Positions 15,184 through 25,695 of a stretch of 53,827 nucleotides of DNA are shown here, one piece after another (the first letter of the stretch is position 1; each line of letters opens with the position of its first letter). Below the pieces are notes generated by a model, which ran no database searches, was not told where the DNA came from, and was given only the letters and a program-made list of their open reading frames with translations. A program made the translations under genes and the position numbers. This DNA is from an uncultured Collinsella sp. GTDB lineage: Bacteria; Actinomycetota; Coriobacteriia; Coriobacteriales; Coriobacteriaceae. Location: contig CAAEOL010000017.1 in NCBI GenBank assembly GCA_900757595.1, positions 1 to 53,827 on the forward strand, given 5' to 3'.

Positions 15184-16440
15184 TTACATCCCTGTCAACA
15201 ACACGACATCGAGAATCGTCACGATGGCACCGATCCCTACGAGCAGCGCGTTGAGCGGGCGCGAATTGGCATATTTGCCCATGACGCGGCGTGAGCTGGT
15301 GAGCCGTATGAGCACAAAGACCGTAATCGGCAGCTGAAGCGACAGCAGCGCCTGACTCCAGATGAGACCTTCAAAAGGATTCGGGACGATCAGGCACGCC
15401 GCCACTGCGCCGACGAAACAGACCGCCACTCCAATCGATGAGTGCCGGTCGTGGATGTCGTATTCCTCGTCGAACATGCCCGCGGTGATGGTTCCCGCCG
15501 CCATGCCTGCCGTCACACTACTCGAGAGGCCCGCAAACAGCAGCGCCACCGCAAAGATTGTCGAGCTTGCTGGGCCCAGAATGGGGGAGAGCGTGTCCGC
15601 TGCGACGGCGAGGTCGTCTACGACAATGCCGTGCGCAAAGAAGGTCGTTGCGGCCAGGATGACCATGGCCGAGTTGATTGCCCAGCCCACGCCCATCGAA
15701 AAGAGCGTGTCGAAGAGCTCATAGCGCAGACGCTCTTCGATAACCTGCTCGCCTTGGCCTTCGAAATGCATGGATTAGATGACCTCGGAGTGTAGAAAGA
15801 GGTTGTGGGGCATAACGACCGCACCCAGGACACTCACGATAATCGCGGCAGAGCCAGTGGGCATACTGGGCGTGATCCAGCTTGCGGCGGCTTGCGGCCA
15901 GTCGACCTTGACTAGTGCAAGCTCGGCCAAAAACGAGAGTCCTACCACGCCTACGAAGGCGATAATCCAGCGCTCGGCACGCTTGTAGGAGCTCGTCATG
16001 AGCATCGCCATCGATACTGCTGCCACGATGACGCAGCCGGCACGCACGGGCAGTCCAAAGAGCATCTGGAGCGCAATCGCGCCGCCCAGGATCTCGGCCA
16101 TGGCGGTGGCGATGGTCGCGAGGTAGGCACTGGCGAGCACCGTGCGCCCAACGAAGCGGGGGAGAAAGCGGGTCGTGGCCTCGGCAAGGCAGGCGCCCGT
16201 GGCGATGCCCAAGTGCGCCGCGTTGTGCTGCAGCACAATGAGCATAATCGTGGACAGTGTGACGATCCACAGCAGCGCGTAGCCAAACTGCGAGCCCGCG
16301 GCCATATTGGAGGCCCAGTTGCCCGGGTCAATAAAGCCGACGGTCACGAGCAGCCCGGGGCCGATGTGCCGCGCAATGTCTAGGCCTCCGTGACCACCGG
16401 TGCGTCGGGAGCCAAAGTGTTGTTTGAGATGGTTGAGCAT
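15184..16440 (-). pseudogene. mntH: Nramp-family Mn2+/divalent metal transporter MntH, interrupted by an in-frame stop
   Basis: Reading on the minus strand from ATG 16440 (GGAGCTCACC just upstream) gives MLNHLKQHFG, then the Nramp signature GFIDPGNWASNMAAGSQFGYALLW and VMPHNLFLHSEVI. A TAA at 15777-15775 stops the frame. The same frame continues at once with SMHFEGQGEQVIEERLRYELFDTLFSMGVGWAINSAM and runs to 15184, covering the remaining helices. Family members have Gln after this HS-x-x-x element (HSxxVQSR), so CAA to TAA is the simplest explanation. It would encode a truncated, probably inactive transporter unless read through or re-initiated at ATG 15771. Alternatives are a sequencing error or a recent strain-specific loss. 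Confidence 0.85.
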
Positions 16441-16500
16441 GGTGAGCTCCTGCGTGCCGTTTGTTTGACGCCGCAAAGGATACCCGTTTTAGGCTCAAAA

Positions 16501-16516
16501 GTTAACCATGACTAAC
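16501..16516. promoter_or_regulatory. Possible MntR/DtxR-type operator upstream of mntH
   Basis: GTTAACCATGACTAAC is an imperfect palindrome (GTTA...TAAC) in an AT-rich patch 61-76 bp before the mntH start. Manganese transporters are commonly repressed by DtxR-family MntR at sites of this general shape. This is inference only. Confidence 0.35.
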
Positions 16517-16563
16517 AAAATTATTGTATTTGAATAGGATGGTGAAAGGGAGTTGCCGAAATG

Positions 16564-16618
16564 TCTTGATCTGTAACAACTAGGGATGGAAATTGGGTCT
16601 AGGTGTTACAGATCAAGA
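16564..16618. repeat. TCTCRATCTGTAACA hairpin, copy 4
   Basis: Arms TCTTGATCTGTAACA (16564-16578) and TGTTACAGATCAAGA (16604-16618), perfect 15 bp, 25-nt loop. First of three between the divergent mntH and gltB starts. Confidence 0.9.
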
Positions 16619-16643
16619 CAAGAAGAAATGGTCCTATGGAATA

Positions 16644-16698
16644 TCTCGATCTGTAACAGTTAGCTGCAAAAACCGGCCCTTCATGTTACAGATTGAGA
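16644..16698. repeat. TCTCRATCTGTAACA hairpin, copy 5
   Basis: Arms TCTCGATCTGTAACA (16644-16658) and TGTTACAGATTGAGA (16684-16698) with one G-U-compatible pair. It starts 80 bp after copy 4. Confidence 0.9.
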
Positions 16699-16723
16699 CA
16701 TTCGGAACCGTCTCTCGAAAACA

Positions 16724-16778
16724 TCTCAATCTGTAACAGTTAGTCGTCGAAATTGGGTCTTCCTGTTACAGATTGAGA
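16724..16778. repeat. TCTCRATCTGTAACA hairpin, copy 6
   Basis: Arms TCTCAATCTGTAACA (16724-16738) and TGTTACAGATTGAGA (16764-16778), perfect. It starts 80 bp after copy 5. Confidence 0.9.
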
Positions 16779-16862
16779 TGTTTGAAGAGGTGAGTTTGCA
16801 GGCCGAACTTGGGGCCTATGTTGTCGCCCTTGAGGTCGGCGGTGTCCACTCATGGGGCGTGC

Positions 16863-16894
16863 GTTACGCGATTGTTTCGAAACGGGTGGGAAAC
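16863..16894 (+). promoter_or_regulatory. GlnR-like double site upstream of gltB
   Basis: The segment reads GTTAC-N6-GTTTC directly followed by GAAAC-N6-GAAAC: four 5-bp boxes in two 16-bp units. Actinobacterial GlnR binds pairs of GTnAC/GAAAC-type boxes separated by 6 bp upstream of nitrogen genes. Placement about 70 bp before gltB fits nitrogen control. A possible -10 box TAGTAT is at 16916-16921. Confidence 0.4.
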
Positions 16895-16962
16895 ACAACG
16901 GGCCGGCGATGCTCCTAGTATGCCTATTCAACTGACTGTCTCATATCTAGGGGAGGATCGCG

Positions 16963-19900
16963 ATGCAGGCAGATTCCGCTCAGCAGCAGGGCCTTTATCG
17001 CCCCGAATTCGACCATGATGCATGTGGCATCGGCGCGCTTGCCGATATCAACGGTGAGCGCCATCACCAGATTCTGGACGATGCGCTGTCCATTCTGGTC
17101 AACTTGGAGCACCGCGGTGGCACGGGACTCGAGAAGAACACCGGCGACGGCGCTGGCATCCTGTTCCAGGTTCCGCATCACTTTTTCCGTAAAGAGGCTC
17201 AAAAGTGCGGCCAGATTCTGCCGGCAGAGGGCGACTATGGCGTGGCAATGCTGTTCTTCCCGCAGGACGACAAGGGCGTAGAGGATGCCCGTCGCGTGTT
17301 CGAGGAGGGCTGCGCCGAGGCCGGCGTGCCGCTGCTCTTTTGGCGCGAGGTGCCGGTCGACCCGCACGACCTGGGCGAGACGGCGCGCGCCTGCATGCCC
17401 ACCATCTTGCAGGCCTTCCTGGGCCGTCCGGACGACACGCCCGCCGGCGATACCTTTGAGCGTCGCCTGTACGTGTGCCGTCGCACCATCGAAAAGAAGG
17501 CCGACACCGAGTTTGCCCTGCGCGACAAGATCTTCTACGTGTGCTCTATGAGCTCGCGCACCATCGTGTACAAGGGCATGCTGGTCGCTACGCAGATGCG
17601 CCGCTTCTTCATCGACCTCAACGACGCCGCCGTCAAGACGGCCGTGGCGCTCGTCCACTCGCGCTACTCCACCAACACCACGCCCAGCTGGGAGCGCGCG
17701 CACCCCAACCGCTTTATCATCCATAACGGCGAGATCAACACCCTCAAGGGCAACGTCAACTGGATCCGCGCCCGCGAGCCCAACCTGTACAGCCCCGTGC
17801 TGCAGCACGATCTTGAGCGCGTGATGCCTATCATCAACCGCGAGGGCTCCGACTCCGCGATTCTGGACAATGTGCTCGAGTTCCTGGTCATGAACGGCCG
17901 TCCGCTTACGCGTGCCGCGTCCATGTTGCTGCCCGAGCCGTGGGACCACAACGACAGCCTGAGTGAGGAGCGCCGCGCCTACGACGCTTACCAGTCCATG
18001 CTCATGGAGCCGTGGGATGGTCCGGCGGCCATCGCCTTTACCGACGGTCGCACGCTGGGTGCCGCCCTCGACCGTAACGGCCTGCGTCCCGCCCGCTACT
18101 ATGTGACGCGCGACGGTCGCTTTATGCTGGCAAGCGAGGTGGGCACCATCGAGGTAAGCCCCGAGAACATCCTGACGAGCGGCTGTCTGGGGCCGGGCCA
18201 GATGCTCGAGGTCGACTTTGCCCGCGGCCGCGTCATCTACAACGACGAACTGCGCGCCCGCTATGCCAAGGAAAAGCCCTACCGTGATTGGATTGCCGAG
18301 GAGACGCTGACCGTCGACGCGCTCGATAGGCCCGCCGCGGCAACGCCCGCCGAGGACGCCGAGGTGCCTGCCACCGTGCGTATGGCCAAGCTCGGGTATC
18401 ACTGGGATGACGTTGACGAGGTCGTGCGTCCCATGGCCCAGCAGGGCAAGGCACCGCTCGCCTCGATGGGCATCGATGCGCCGCTGGCCTGCCTGTCCAA
18501 GAAGACGCGTTCGTTCTTCGACTACTTCTATCAGCTGTTCGCTCAGGTCACGAACCCGCCCATCGACGCCCTTCGCGAGCATATGGTCACCTCGACCACG
18601 CTCTACCTGGGCAACCACGGCAACTTGCTCGAGGACTCCCGTACGGCCTGCCAGCTGGTGCGCCTGGAGCGCCCGCTGCTCAACGAGGAGGAGTTTGACC
18701 GCATCTGCGCCATCGACCGCGTGGGCTTTAAGACCCGCCGTTTCCGTGCCGTCTACCGCCGCGATGCCGGCGAGGGCGCGCTGCAGGCTGCGCTCAAGCA
18801 GCTTGCAGAGGACGTTGAGGCTGCGGTCCGCGATGGCGTGAACATCGTGGTGTTGAGCGATCGTGCCGCTGCGGGTGAGGTGCCCGTGCCGTCGCTGCTC
18901 GCTGTGGGCTGCGTGCATAACCACCTGATCCGCGCCGGCGTGCGTACCTTTGCCGACATCGTGGTGGAGTGCGGCGACGCCGTGTCCCCGCACGACTTTG
19001 CGGCACTGGTGGGCTACTCCGCGAGCGGCATCTATCCGTACAACGCACATGCGTGCATCCGCGATCTGGCGGCACACGGCGACCTGGACGTGACGGCCGA
19101 GCAGGGCATCGCCAACTACAACAAGGCTGCGACCGCCGGCATCGTCTCCATCATGTCCAAGATGGGCATCTCCACGGTGCAGAGCTACCATTCGGCACAG
19201 ATCTTCGAGGCCGTGGGCTTTACGCCGGAGTTCGTCAACGCGTACTTCGCCGGCACGGTGAGCCGCGTGGGCGGTATGGGTGTCGAGGACGTCGAGCACG
19301 AGCAAAACGAGCGCTACGACGCTGCGCTCGCTATCCTTAAGAGCCCGGCTCCCGATCAGCTGCCCACGCTGGGTCTGACCAAGTGGCGCCCACTCGGCGG
19401 CGAGGATCACCTCATCGATCCGCAGACTGTCTACTTGCTGCAGACCGCCTGCCGCGAGGACAGCTACGACACCTTTAAGGAGTACAGCGCTCGCCTGCAC
19501 CGCGCCGGCCGTGCCGTGCGCCTGCGCGACTTGCTCGACTTTGATGCCAGCGGCCGCACGCCGGTGGCACTCGACGAGGTGGAGCCCGCGCTCAACATCG
19601 TCCGCCGCTTTAACACCGGCGCCATGTCGTACGGCTCCATCAGCAAAGAGGCACACGAGTGCATGGCCATCGCCATGAACCGCCTGCAAGGCCGTTCCAA
19701 CTCCGGCGAGGGCGGCGAGGACCCGCGTCGCGAGACCCCGCTGGCCAACGGCGACTCCAAGAACTCCGCCATCAAGCAGGTGGCAAGCGCGCGCTTTGGC
19801 GTGACGAGCCGCTACCTGTGCAGCGCCTTCGAGATTCAGATTAAGATGGCCCAGGGCGCCAAGCCCGGCGAGGGCGGCCACCTGCCCGGCAAGAAGGTCT

Positions 19901-21660
19901 ACCCCTGGATCGCCGAGGTCCGTCAGTCCACGCCCGGCATCGGCTTGATCTCGCCTCCGCCGCACCACGACATCTACTCCATCGAGGACCTGGCGGAGCT
20001 GATCTTCGATCTTAAGAACGCCAATCCCGGCGCGCGCGTGTCGGTCAAGCTGGTCAGCGAGGCCGGCGTCGGTACCATCGCCACCGGCGTGGCCAAGGGC
20101 GCGGCCGACAAAATCTTGATCAGCGGCCACAACGGCGGCTCGGGTGCCGCGGCGCGCGATTCCATTTGGCACGCCGGCCTGCCGCTGGAGCTCGGCCTTG
20201 CCGAGGCTCAGCAGACGTTGCTGCAAAACGGCCTGCGCTCCCGCGTGGTGCTCGAGGCCGACGGCAAGCTCATGGACGGCACCGACGTCGCCGTCGCCTG
20301 CTTGCTGGGCGCCGAGGAGTTTGGCTTTGCGACCATGCCGCTCATCTCCATGGGCTGCCTCATGCAGCGCGACTGCCAGCAGGATACCTGCCCGGCCGGC
20401 ATCGCCACGCAAAACTGCCGCCTGCGTCACGGCTTCCGCGGCAAGCCCGAGCACGTCGAGCACTTTATGCTCTTTGTTGCCGAGCAACTGCGTGAGGTCA
20501 TGGCGAGTCTGGGCTTCCGCACCGTCGACGAGATGGTCGGCCATCCCGAGTGCTTGCGCCAGATCGAGGTCCCGGGCAACCGCAAGGCAAACCTGCTCGA
20601 TCTGTCGCCTGTGCTGGCGAGCGCGACCTGCGAGTTTGGTGCTCACATCCCGGGTGCCGACGGTCGCCACTTCCTGCCGCAGATGGCCGCGGACAGCGAG
20701 CTCGACAAGACGCTCGACTCCACGTTGTTTGTGCCCTATACGGCCGATGCCCGTGCGCACCTGCGCCCGATTCGCTTCCGCGCCGATATCGCCAACGTCA
20801 ACCGCTGTGTTGGCACCATCCTGGGCAATGCGGTGACCAAGGCGCATCCCGAGGGCCTGCCCGCCGGCTCCATCACCGTCGATTGCGATGGTTCGGCCGG
20901 TCAGAGCTTTGGCGCCTTCCTGCCGCGCGGCATTACGCTCAACGTGTGCGGCGACGCCAACGACTACTTTGGCAAGGGTCTTTCGGGCGGCGAGGTGTCG
21001 GTGCGCCCCAACCCGCATGCGACCTACAAGTTCGACGAGAACATTATCGTGGGCAACGTGGCGTTCTTTGGCGCCACGAGCGGCCGCGGCTTCATTAACG
21101 GTCTTGCCGGCCAGCGTTTTGCCGTGCGTAACTCCGGTGCCACCGTGGTGGTCGAGGGCTGCGGCAACCATGGCTGCGAGTACATGACGGGCGGTCTGGC
21201 GCTCATCCTGGGCGAGGTCGGGCAGAACTTTGCCGCCGGCATGACAGGCGGCGTGGCCTACGTCTTTGACCAGTACGGCACGCTCAGTGCCCGCGTGAAC
21301 CACGAGAGCGTTGAGCTCAAGGCCCCGACGGCCGGAGAGCTGGCGCAGATTCGCGAGCTCATCCAGGAGCACGTGGACGCGACGCAGAGCCCGCGCGGCA
21401 TTAAGCTGCTCTACAGCTTCGACTCGATGAGCAAGCACTTTGTGAAGGTCATTCCGACCGAGTACGAGCGCGTGCTGGCGATTGTCGCTGCTGCCGAGGC
21501 CGTGGGCAAGACGCATGCGCAGGGCGAGGAGTTGGCGTTTGACATCGTGACCGGTCGCGCCGACGCTGCTGATGTTGCCCGCTTTGATGTTGCGGGCGGT
21601 GCTGCGGGTGCTGCGTCCGTGGCTGCCAGCTCTGTTGCTTCGACCAAGAAGGAGGCGTAA
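16963..21660 (+). CDS. gltB: Glutamate synthase large (alpha) subunit
   Basis: 1,565 residues. Makes glutamate from glutamine and 2-oxoglutarate with electrons from GltD. An N-terminal glutamine amidotransferase domain has its nucleophile Cys in HDACGIGALAD (near residue 21, so a short propeptide would be removed). The central domain and the FMN-binding synthase domain contain STPGIGLISPPPHHDIYSIEDLAELI, GEGGHLPGKK and SGHNGGSGAAARDS. The 3Fe-4S cysteines lie in CLMQRDCQQDTCPAGIATQNC (split: CxxxxxC then CPAGIATQNC). The C-terminal GXGXG beta-helix includes GDANDYFGKGLSGG. The ATG follows GGGGAGG. Confidence 0.97.
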   Translation: MQADSAQQQGLYRPEFDHDACGIGALADINGERHHQILDDALSILVNLEHRGGTGLEKNTGDGAGILFQVPHHFFRKEAQKCGQILPAEGDYGVAMLFFPQDDKGVEDARRVFEEGCAEAGVPLLFWREVPVDPHDLGETARACMPTILQAFLGRPDDTPAGDTFERRLYVCRRTIEKKADTEFALRDKIFYVCSMSSRTIVYKGMLVATQMRRFFIDLNDAAVKTAVALVHSRYSTNTTPSWERAHPNRFIIHNGEINTLKGNVNWIRAREPNLYSPVLQHDLERVMPIINREGSDSAILDNVLEFLVMNGRPLTRAASMLLPEPWDHNDSLSEERRAYDAYQSMLMEPWDGPAAIAFTDGRTLGAALDRNGLRPARYYVTRDGRFMLASEVGTIEVSPENILTSGCLGPGQMLEVDFARGRVIYNDELRARYAKEKPYRDWIAEETLTVDALDRPAAATPAEDAEVPATVRMAKLGYHWDDVDEVVRPMAQQGKAPLASMGIDAPLACLSKKTRSFFDYFYQLFAQVTNPPIDALREHMVTSTTLYLGNHGNLLEDSRTACQLVRLERPLLNEEEFDRICAIDRVGFKTRRFRAVYRRDAGEGALQAALKQLAEDVEAAVRDGVNIVVLSDRAAAGEVPVPSLLAVGCVHNHLIRAGVRTFADIVVECGDAVSPHDFAALVGYSASGIYPYNAHACIRDLAAHGDLDVTAEQGIANYNKAATAGIVSIMSKMGISTVQSYHSAQIFEAVGFTPEFVNAYFAGTVSRVGGMGVEDVEHEQNERYDAALAILKSPAPDQLPTLGLTKWRPLGGEDHLIDPQTVYLLQTACREDSYDTFKEYSARLHRAGRAVRLRDLLDFDASGRTPVALDEVEPALNIVRRFNTGAMSYGSISKEAHECMAIAMNRLQGRSNSGEGGEDPRRETPLANGDSKNSAIKQVASARFGVTSRYLCSAFEIQIKMAQGAKPGEGGHLPGKKVYPWIAEVRQSTPGIGLISPPPHHDIYSIEDLAELIFDLKNANPGARVSVKLVSEAGVGTIATGVAKGAADKILISGHNGGSGAAARDSIWHAGLPLELGLAEAQQTLLQNGLRSRVVLEADGKLMDGTDVAVACLLGAEEFGFATMPLISMGCLMQRDCQQDTCPAGIATQNCRLRHGFRGKPEHVEHFMLFVAEQLREVMASLGFRTVDEMVGHPECLRQIEVPGNRKANLLDLSPVLASATCEFGAHIPGADGRHFLPQMAADSELDKTLDSTLFVPYTADARAHLRPIRFRADIANVNRCVGTILGNAVTKAHPEGLPAGSITVDCDGSAGQSFGAFLPRGITLNVCGDANDYFGKGLSGGEVSVRPNPHATYKFDENIIVGNVAFFGATSGRGFINGLAGQRFAVRNSGATVVVEGCGNHGCEYMTGGLALILGEVGQNFAAGMTGGVAYVFDQYGTLSARVNHESVELKAPTAGELAQIRELIQEHVDATQSPRGIKLLYSFDSMSKHFVKVIPTEYERVLAIVAAAEAVGKTHAQGEELAFDIVTGRADAADVARFDVAGGAAGAASVAASSVASTKKEA

Positions 21661-21665
21661 GTGCC

Positions 21666-23147
<1,482 letters not shown>

Positions 23148-23149
23148 AG

Positions 23150-23204
23150 TAGTCATTTAAGAACGTCCCCAATGACTGGTCATTTTTGTCTAGTCGTTGG
23201 GGAC
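23150..23204. repeat. GAACGTCCCCAATGACT palindromic repeat, copy A
   Basis: TAGTCATTTAAGAACGTCCC and onward to 23177, then a complementary AGTCGTTGGGGAC (23192-23204), form a hairpin just after gltD. The left half matches the reverse complement of 46608-46637 at all but about one position. It could double as a terminator for gltBD, but no U-run follows. Confidence 0.7.
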
Positions 23205-23499
23205 ACTCTTTGCGAGCGATTTGCTCGTTTGTCGACGTGTGGGTGCTCATTTGCCGACTTCTTGGGCTGTGGCCACCTGTTGTTTCTGTGGTGGCTGCGG
23301 GCATCTGGCTCAAAAGGGCGAGTTGGCTGTCTATGTTTACCTGCTGTTTTGTTGCGGTGTGCATTTTCGGTCAAGCTTTTCGTCAAGTGTTTGGTCAGCA
23401 TCTGGTTTGCAGCCGGAGGCCTATTTTGCCCGCGCTAGTCGTGGCTGCCCACCCTCCTCGTAAGCTCAAATTGAGGTTCATCAGTTTGAGGAGGATGCC
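23205..23499. other. Intergenic stretch with no recognised gene
   Basis: Between gltD and the next gene. Short open frames occur on both strands but have no start context or recognisable protein. A weak 6-bp hairpin (23272-23295) and the ribosome site GAGGAGG just before 23500 are the only structures seen. Confidence 0.5.
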
Positions 23500-24207
23500 A
23501 TGACTGACCACGCTTTAGATCGAGTGCAGCTGTCCGAAGCCGTCGGCAACGATATTGCCGACATGGCCCATTTTTGGATGCTGCGGAAGTTTCAATTCCT
23601 GGAGCCGGCGCGCGAGCAGTTCGAGATTATCGTCGATCCGTGGCTCAGCTATTGCGAGGAACCTTCTCAAAACGAAATCATGGCCTACAACATGGCGTTT
23701 ACCGATTGGCTACTCTTCGAGCGCCCCTATCGCCATGGCAAGACGCTGCTCGAGCTATATGTGGATGAGCCGCCAGCGTCAATTTCTCCTGCCTCGCTTG
23801 GGCGACTTAAGCAGGTGCGCGACACGCAGTACTTCTCTCGCTTTGGCATTTTGGACAAGGATTCTGCGTCCGGCATGGTCGCGCTGAAGGACACACGCAC
23901 CGATCATCGCTTTGATGTCTACGACCCGCATATCGTGCAAAAGGAGCATTGGAATGACGGCGCGATTGCGGTACGCCTCGCCTGCGTCGACGATGTCTGG
24001 CTGACGGCGGGACAACTCTATCTGTATGACATCGCACGCCTGAGTGACACGGCGGTCGATGGGCCTGGTGCGGTGCATCCCGAGGATCTGCAGGATGGCT
24101 TTGACACCTCGTGCATCAGCTTCTTTTTGCGCCTGGTCCGCGACATCATGGGCGCCCAGGGGCGTTACGTAAAGTCCCTCAACATCTACGAACAGGAATG
24201 GGAGTAG
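23500..24207 (+). CDS. Conserved hypothetical protein related to SEC-C-associated proteins
   Basis: 235 residues, acidic, no signal peptide or membrane helix. The run YNMAFTDWLLFERPYRHGKTLLELYVDEPPASISPASLGRLKQVRDTQYFSRFGIL and later GMVALKDTRTDHRFDVYD and IAVRLACVDDVW recall the domain that precedes SEC-C zinc motifs in many bacterial proteins (Wllfd-x-GkTllelY ... D-t...f-V-D). No SEC-C cysteines are present here. Function unknown. The ATG follows GAGGAGG. Confidence 0.6.
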   Translation: MTDHALDRVQLSEAVGNDIADMAHFWMLRKFQFLEPAREQFEIIVDPWLSYCEEPSQNEIMAYNMAFTDWLLFERPYRHGKTLLELYVDEPPASISPASLGRLKQVRDTQYFSRFGILDKDSASGMVALKDTRTDHRFDVYDPHIVQKEHWNDGAIAVRLACVDDVWLTAGQLYLYDIARLSDTAVDGPGAVHPEDLQDGFDTSCISFFLRLVRDIMGAQGRYVKSLNIYEQEWE

Positions 24208-24248
24208 GGGATGGACGGTTGTCGCCCGCCTTGCCCTCTGTCTTTATG

Positions 24249-24303
24249 TCTCGATCTGTAACGTTTAGGGACAAAAAACCGGTCTACCTGGTACAGATCG
24301 AGA
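24249..24303. repeat. TCTCRATCTGTAACA hairpin, copy 7 (decayed)
   Basis: Left arm TCTCGATCTGTAACG (24249-24263), 25-nt loop, right arm TGGTACAGATCGAGA (24289-24303); the loop-proximal end carries mismatches. A single copy directly before the AbiEi/DUF559-like gene. Confidence 0.85.
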
Positions 24304-24330
24304 CGTTTGTCGGCGGCAGCGGCGGCGGCG

Positions 24331-25401
24331 ATGGCCCATTTCTCCGATGTGGTGGTGATGAAAGTGTCTAATACCGTTCTTAAACATAAGCAGGCGACAC
24401 GTAACACCTTGGCGCGGAATAGGATGCTTGCCAGGCTCGCGAAGGCGGCTGAACAAGGCATGCTGTTTGTGACGCACGACCATGCCGAGCTCATGTGGCT
24501 GCGGCGTCATGTGGGAACCGATGATATTGCGGAGCCCGAGCCGTATTTGTTCTGTTTTCAACATGATTGGGATGCGTTGACACCGGCGGAGCGAGCGCTG
24601 CGGACCGTCAAAGGGCTTGCGGAGTTTCATCCCGATTGGGCGTTTTGGGGTTATGACGCGGCGCTTTTGTGGGGTCTGGAGGTGCCAAATGATCTGCTCG
24701 GGCCGCGGTTTCTTGTTAAGACGGGTTGTTCGGTGACGTTGAGTGCAGGATGTCGGCTGTTGCGTCCGCAAGCGGCGGGCGCACTTGAACAAGTTGACGG
24801 CGTGCAGGTGACGTCGTTTTGGCGCACGGTGGAGGATTGCCTGCTGCGCGCGCCGTTTTCGCACGGGTTGGCGATTGCCGATTCTGCATTGAGGGCAAGA
24901 GGCGTATCGCACGATGGTCTGTGCGAGCGCCTCCGCTCCGATTGCGAGGGCAGACGAGGGTATCGCAGAGCGCAGGTGATCGCGTCGTATGCGGACGGGC
25001 TGTCCGAAAACGGCGGCGAGTCTCGTTTTCGGGCGTTCTTTATTGCATACGGTTTTCCGGTGCCAGAGTTGCAGGTGGAGTTTCGCGACCCGCTCGATCC
25101 GAGCCAAGTGTTTCGTGTCGACTATTTTTGGCGGCTCGAGGACGGAACATGTGTCATCGGCGAGCTCGACGGAAAGGGGAAGTATACCTTGCAGAACGGC
25201 GAGGGTCGGGAGTCGGTCGACCCATTCGTGACAGAGCGTCAGCGGGAATCTCATCTGACAATGCTCGGGCATAAGGTGCTTCGGTTTACGTTTAACGAAC
25301 TCAAAGACCCGGGGAAGCTGGTCGAGAAAATGAGGCTGGCTGGTATTCCTCGGCAGGCTGAATTGGCTGAGGAGTGGAGATGCCAGTGGTATGGGCGCTG
25401 A
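24331..25401 (+). CDS. AbiEi-like/DUF559-type endonuclease-fold protein
   Basis: About 356 residues. The N-terminal ~200 (LARLAKAAEQGMLFVTHDHAEL..., WAFWGYDAALLWGLEVP) resemble the AbiEi-type antitoxin/regulatory domain common in actinobacterial proteins. The C-terminal ~130 (SENGGESRFRAFFIAYGFPVPELQVEF, VDYFWRLEDGTCVIGELDGKGKY, ERQRESHLTMLGHKVLRFTFNEL) follow the DUF559/Vsr-like nuclease-fold pattern with an acidic E-x-D (GELDGKGK). The start is uncertain: no good ribosome site exists, a TTG at 24307 lies right after the repeat, and ATG 24331 or ATG 24358 are possible. Hairpin elements flank the gene on both sides. No AbiEii toxin is adjacent. Confidence 0.6.
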   Translation: MAHFSDVVVMKVSNTVLKHKQATRNTLARNRMLARLAKAAEQGMLFVTHDHAELMWLRRHVGTDDIAEPEPYLFCFQHDWDALTPAERALRTVKGLAEFHPDWAFWGYDAALLWGLEVPNDLLGPRFLVKTGCSVTLSAGCRLLRPQAAGALEQVDGVQVTSFWRTVEDCLLRAPFSHGLAIADSALRARGVSHDGLCERLRSDCEGRRGYRRAQVIASYADGLSENGGESRFRAFFIAYGFPVPELQVEFRDPLDPSQVFRVDYFWRLEDGTCVIGELDGKGKYTLQNGEGRESVDPFVTERQRESHLTMLGHKVLRFTFNELKDPGKLVEKMRLAGIPRQAELAEEWRCQWYGR

Positions 25402-25410
25402 GAGGTTTTG

Positions 25411-25465
25411 TCTCGATCTGTAACGTTTAGAGGCTGTTTGAGCTCGTAATTGTTACAGATCGAGA
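25411..25465. repeat. TCTCRATCTGTAACA hairpin, copy 8
   Basis: Left arm TCTCGATCTGTAACG (25411-25425), 25-nt loop, right arm TGTTACAGATCGAGA (25451-25465). Starts 9 bp after the AbiEi/DUF559-like gene. Confidence 0.9.
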
Positions 25466-25491
25466 CAAGCCGGTGAAACGTCGACCGAATG

Positions 25492-25545
25492 TCTCGATCT
25501 GTAAAATCAAGGGCCTAATAACCCTGTACCTGTTACAGATCGAGA
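25492..25545. repeat. TCTCRATCTGTAACA hairpin, copy 9
   Basis: Left arm TCTCGATCTGTAAAA (25492-25506), 24-nt loop, right arm TGTTACAGATCGAGA (25531-25545). It starts 81 bp after copy 8. The remaining 150 bp up to the amidohydrolase gene show no further feature except its ribosome site. Confidence 0.9.
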
Positions 25546-25695
25546 CATTTCCCTGGTGTCGCTGGGGTGGGACTGCAACGTATTCCGTCCCCCACATCCC
25601 CTCTTTCCTCCGTTAACCGATATGTCTGTGGCAATCGGGCTGCACTGGATAACAATGGACAGATGTTCAAGTTTTCTGAGGGGGAGGAGCTCGAT

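Noticed and set aside
14942..16778. CRISPR array
   Set aside because: The repeats are only 15 bp and alternate in orientation, loops share a pattern rather than being unrelated spacers, and no cas gene is present.
23172..23503. Several overlapping 70-105-codon open frames between gltD and 23500
   Set aside because: They overlap in several frames with no start context; part is the palindromic repeat.
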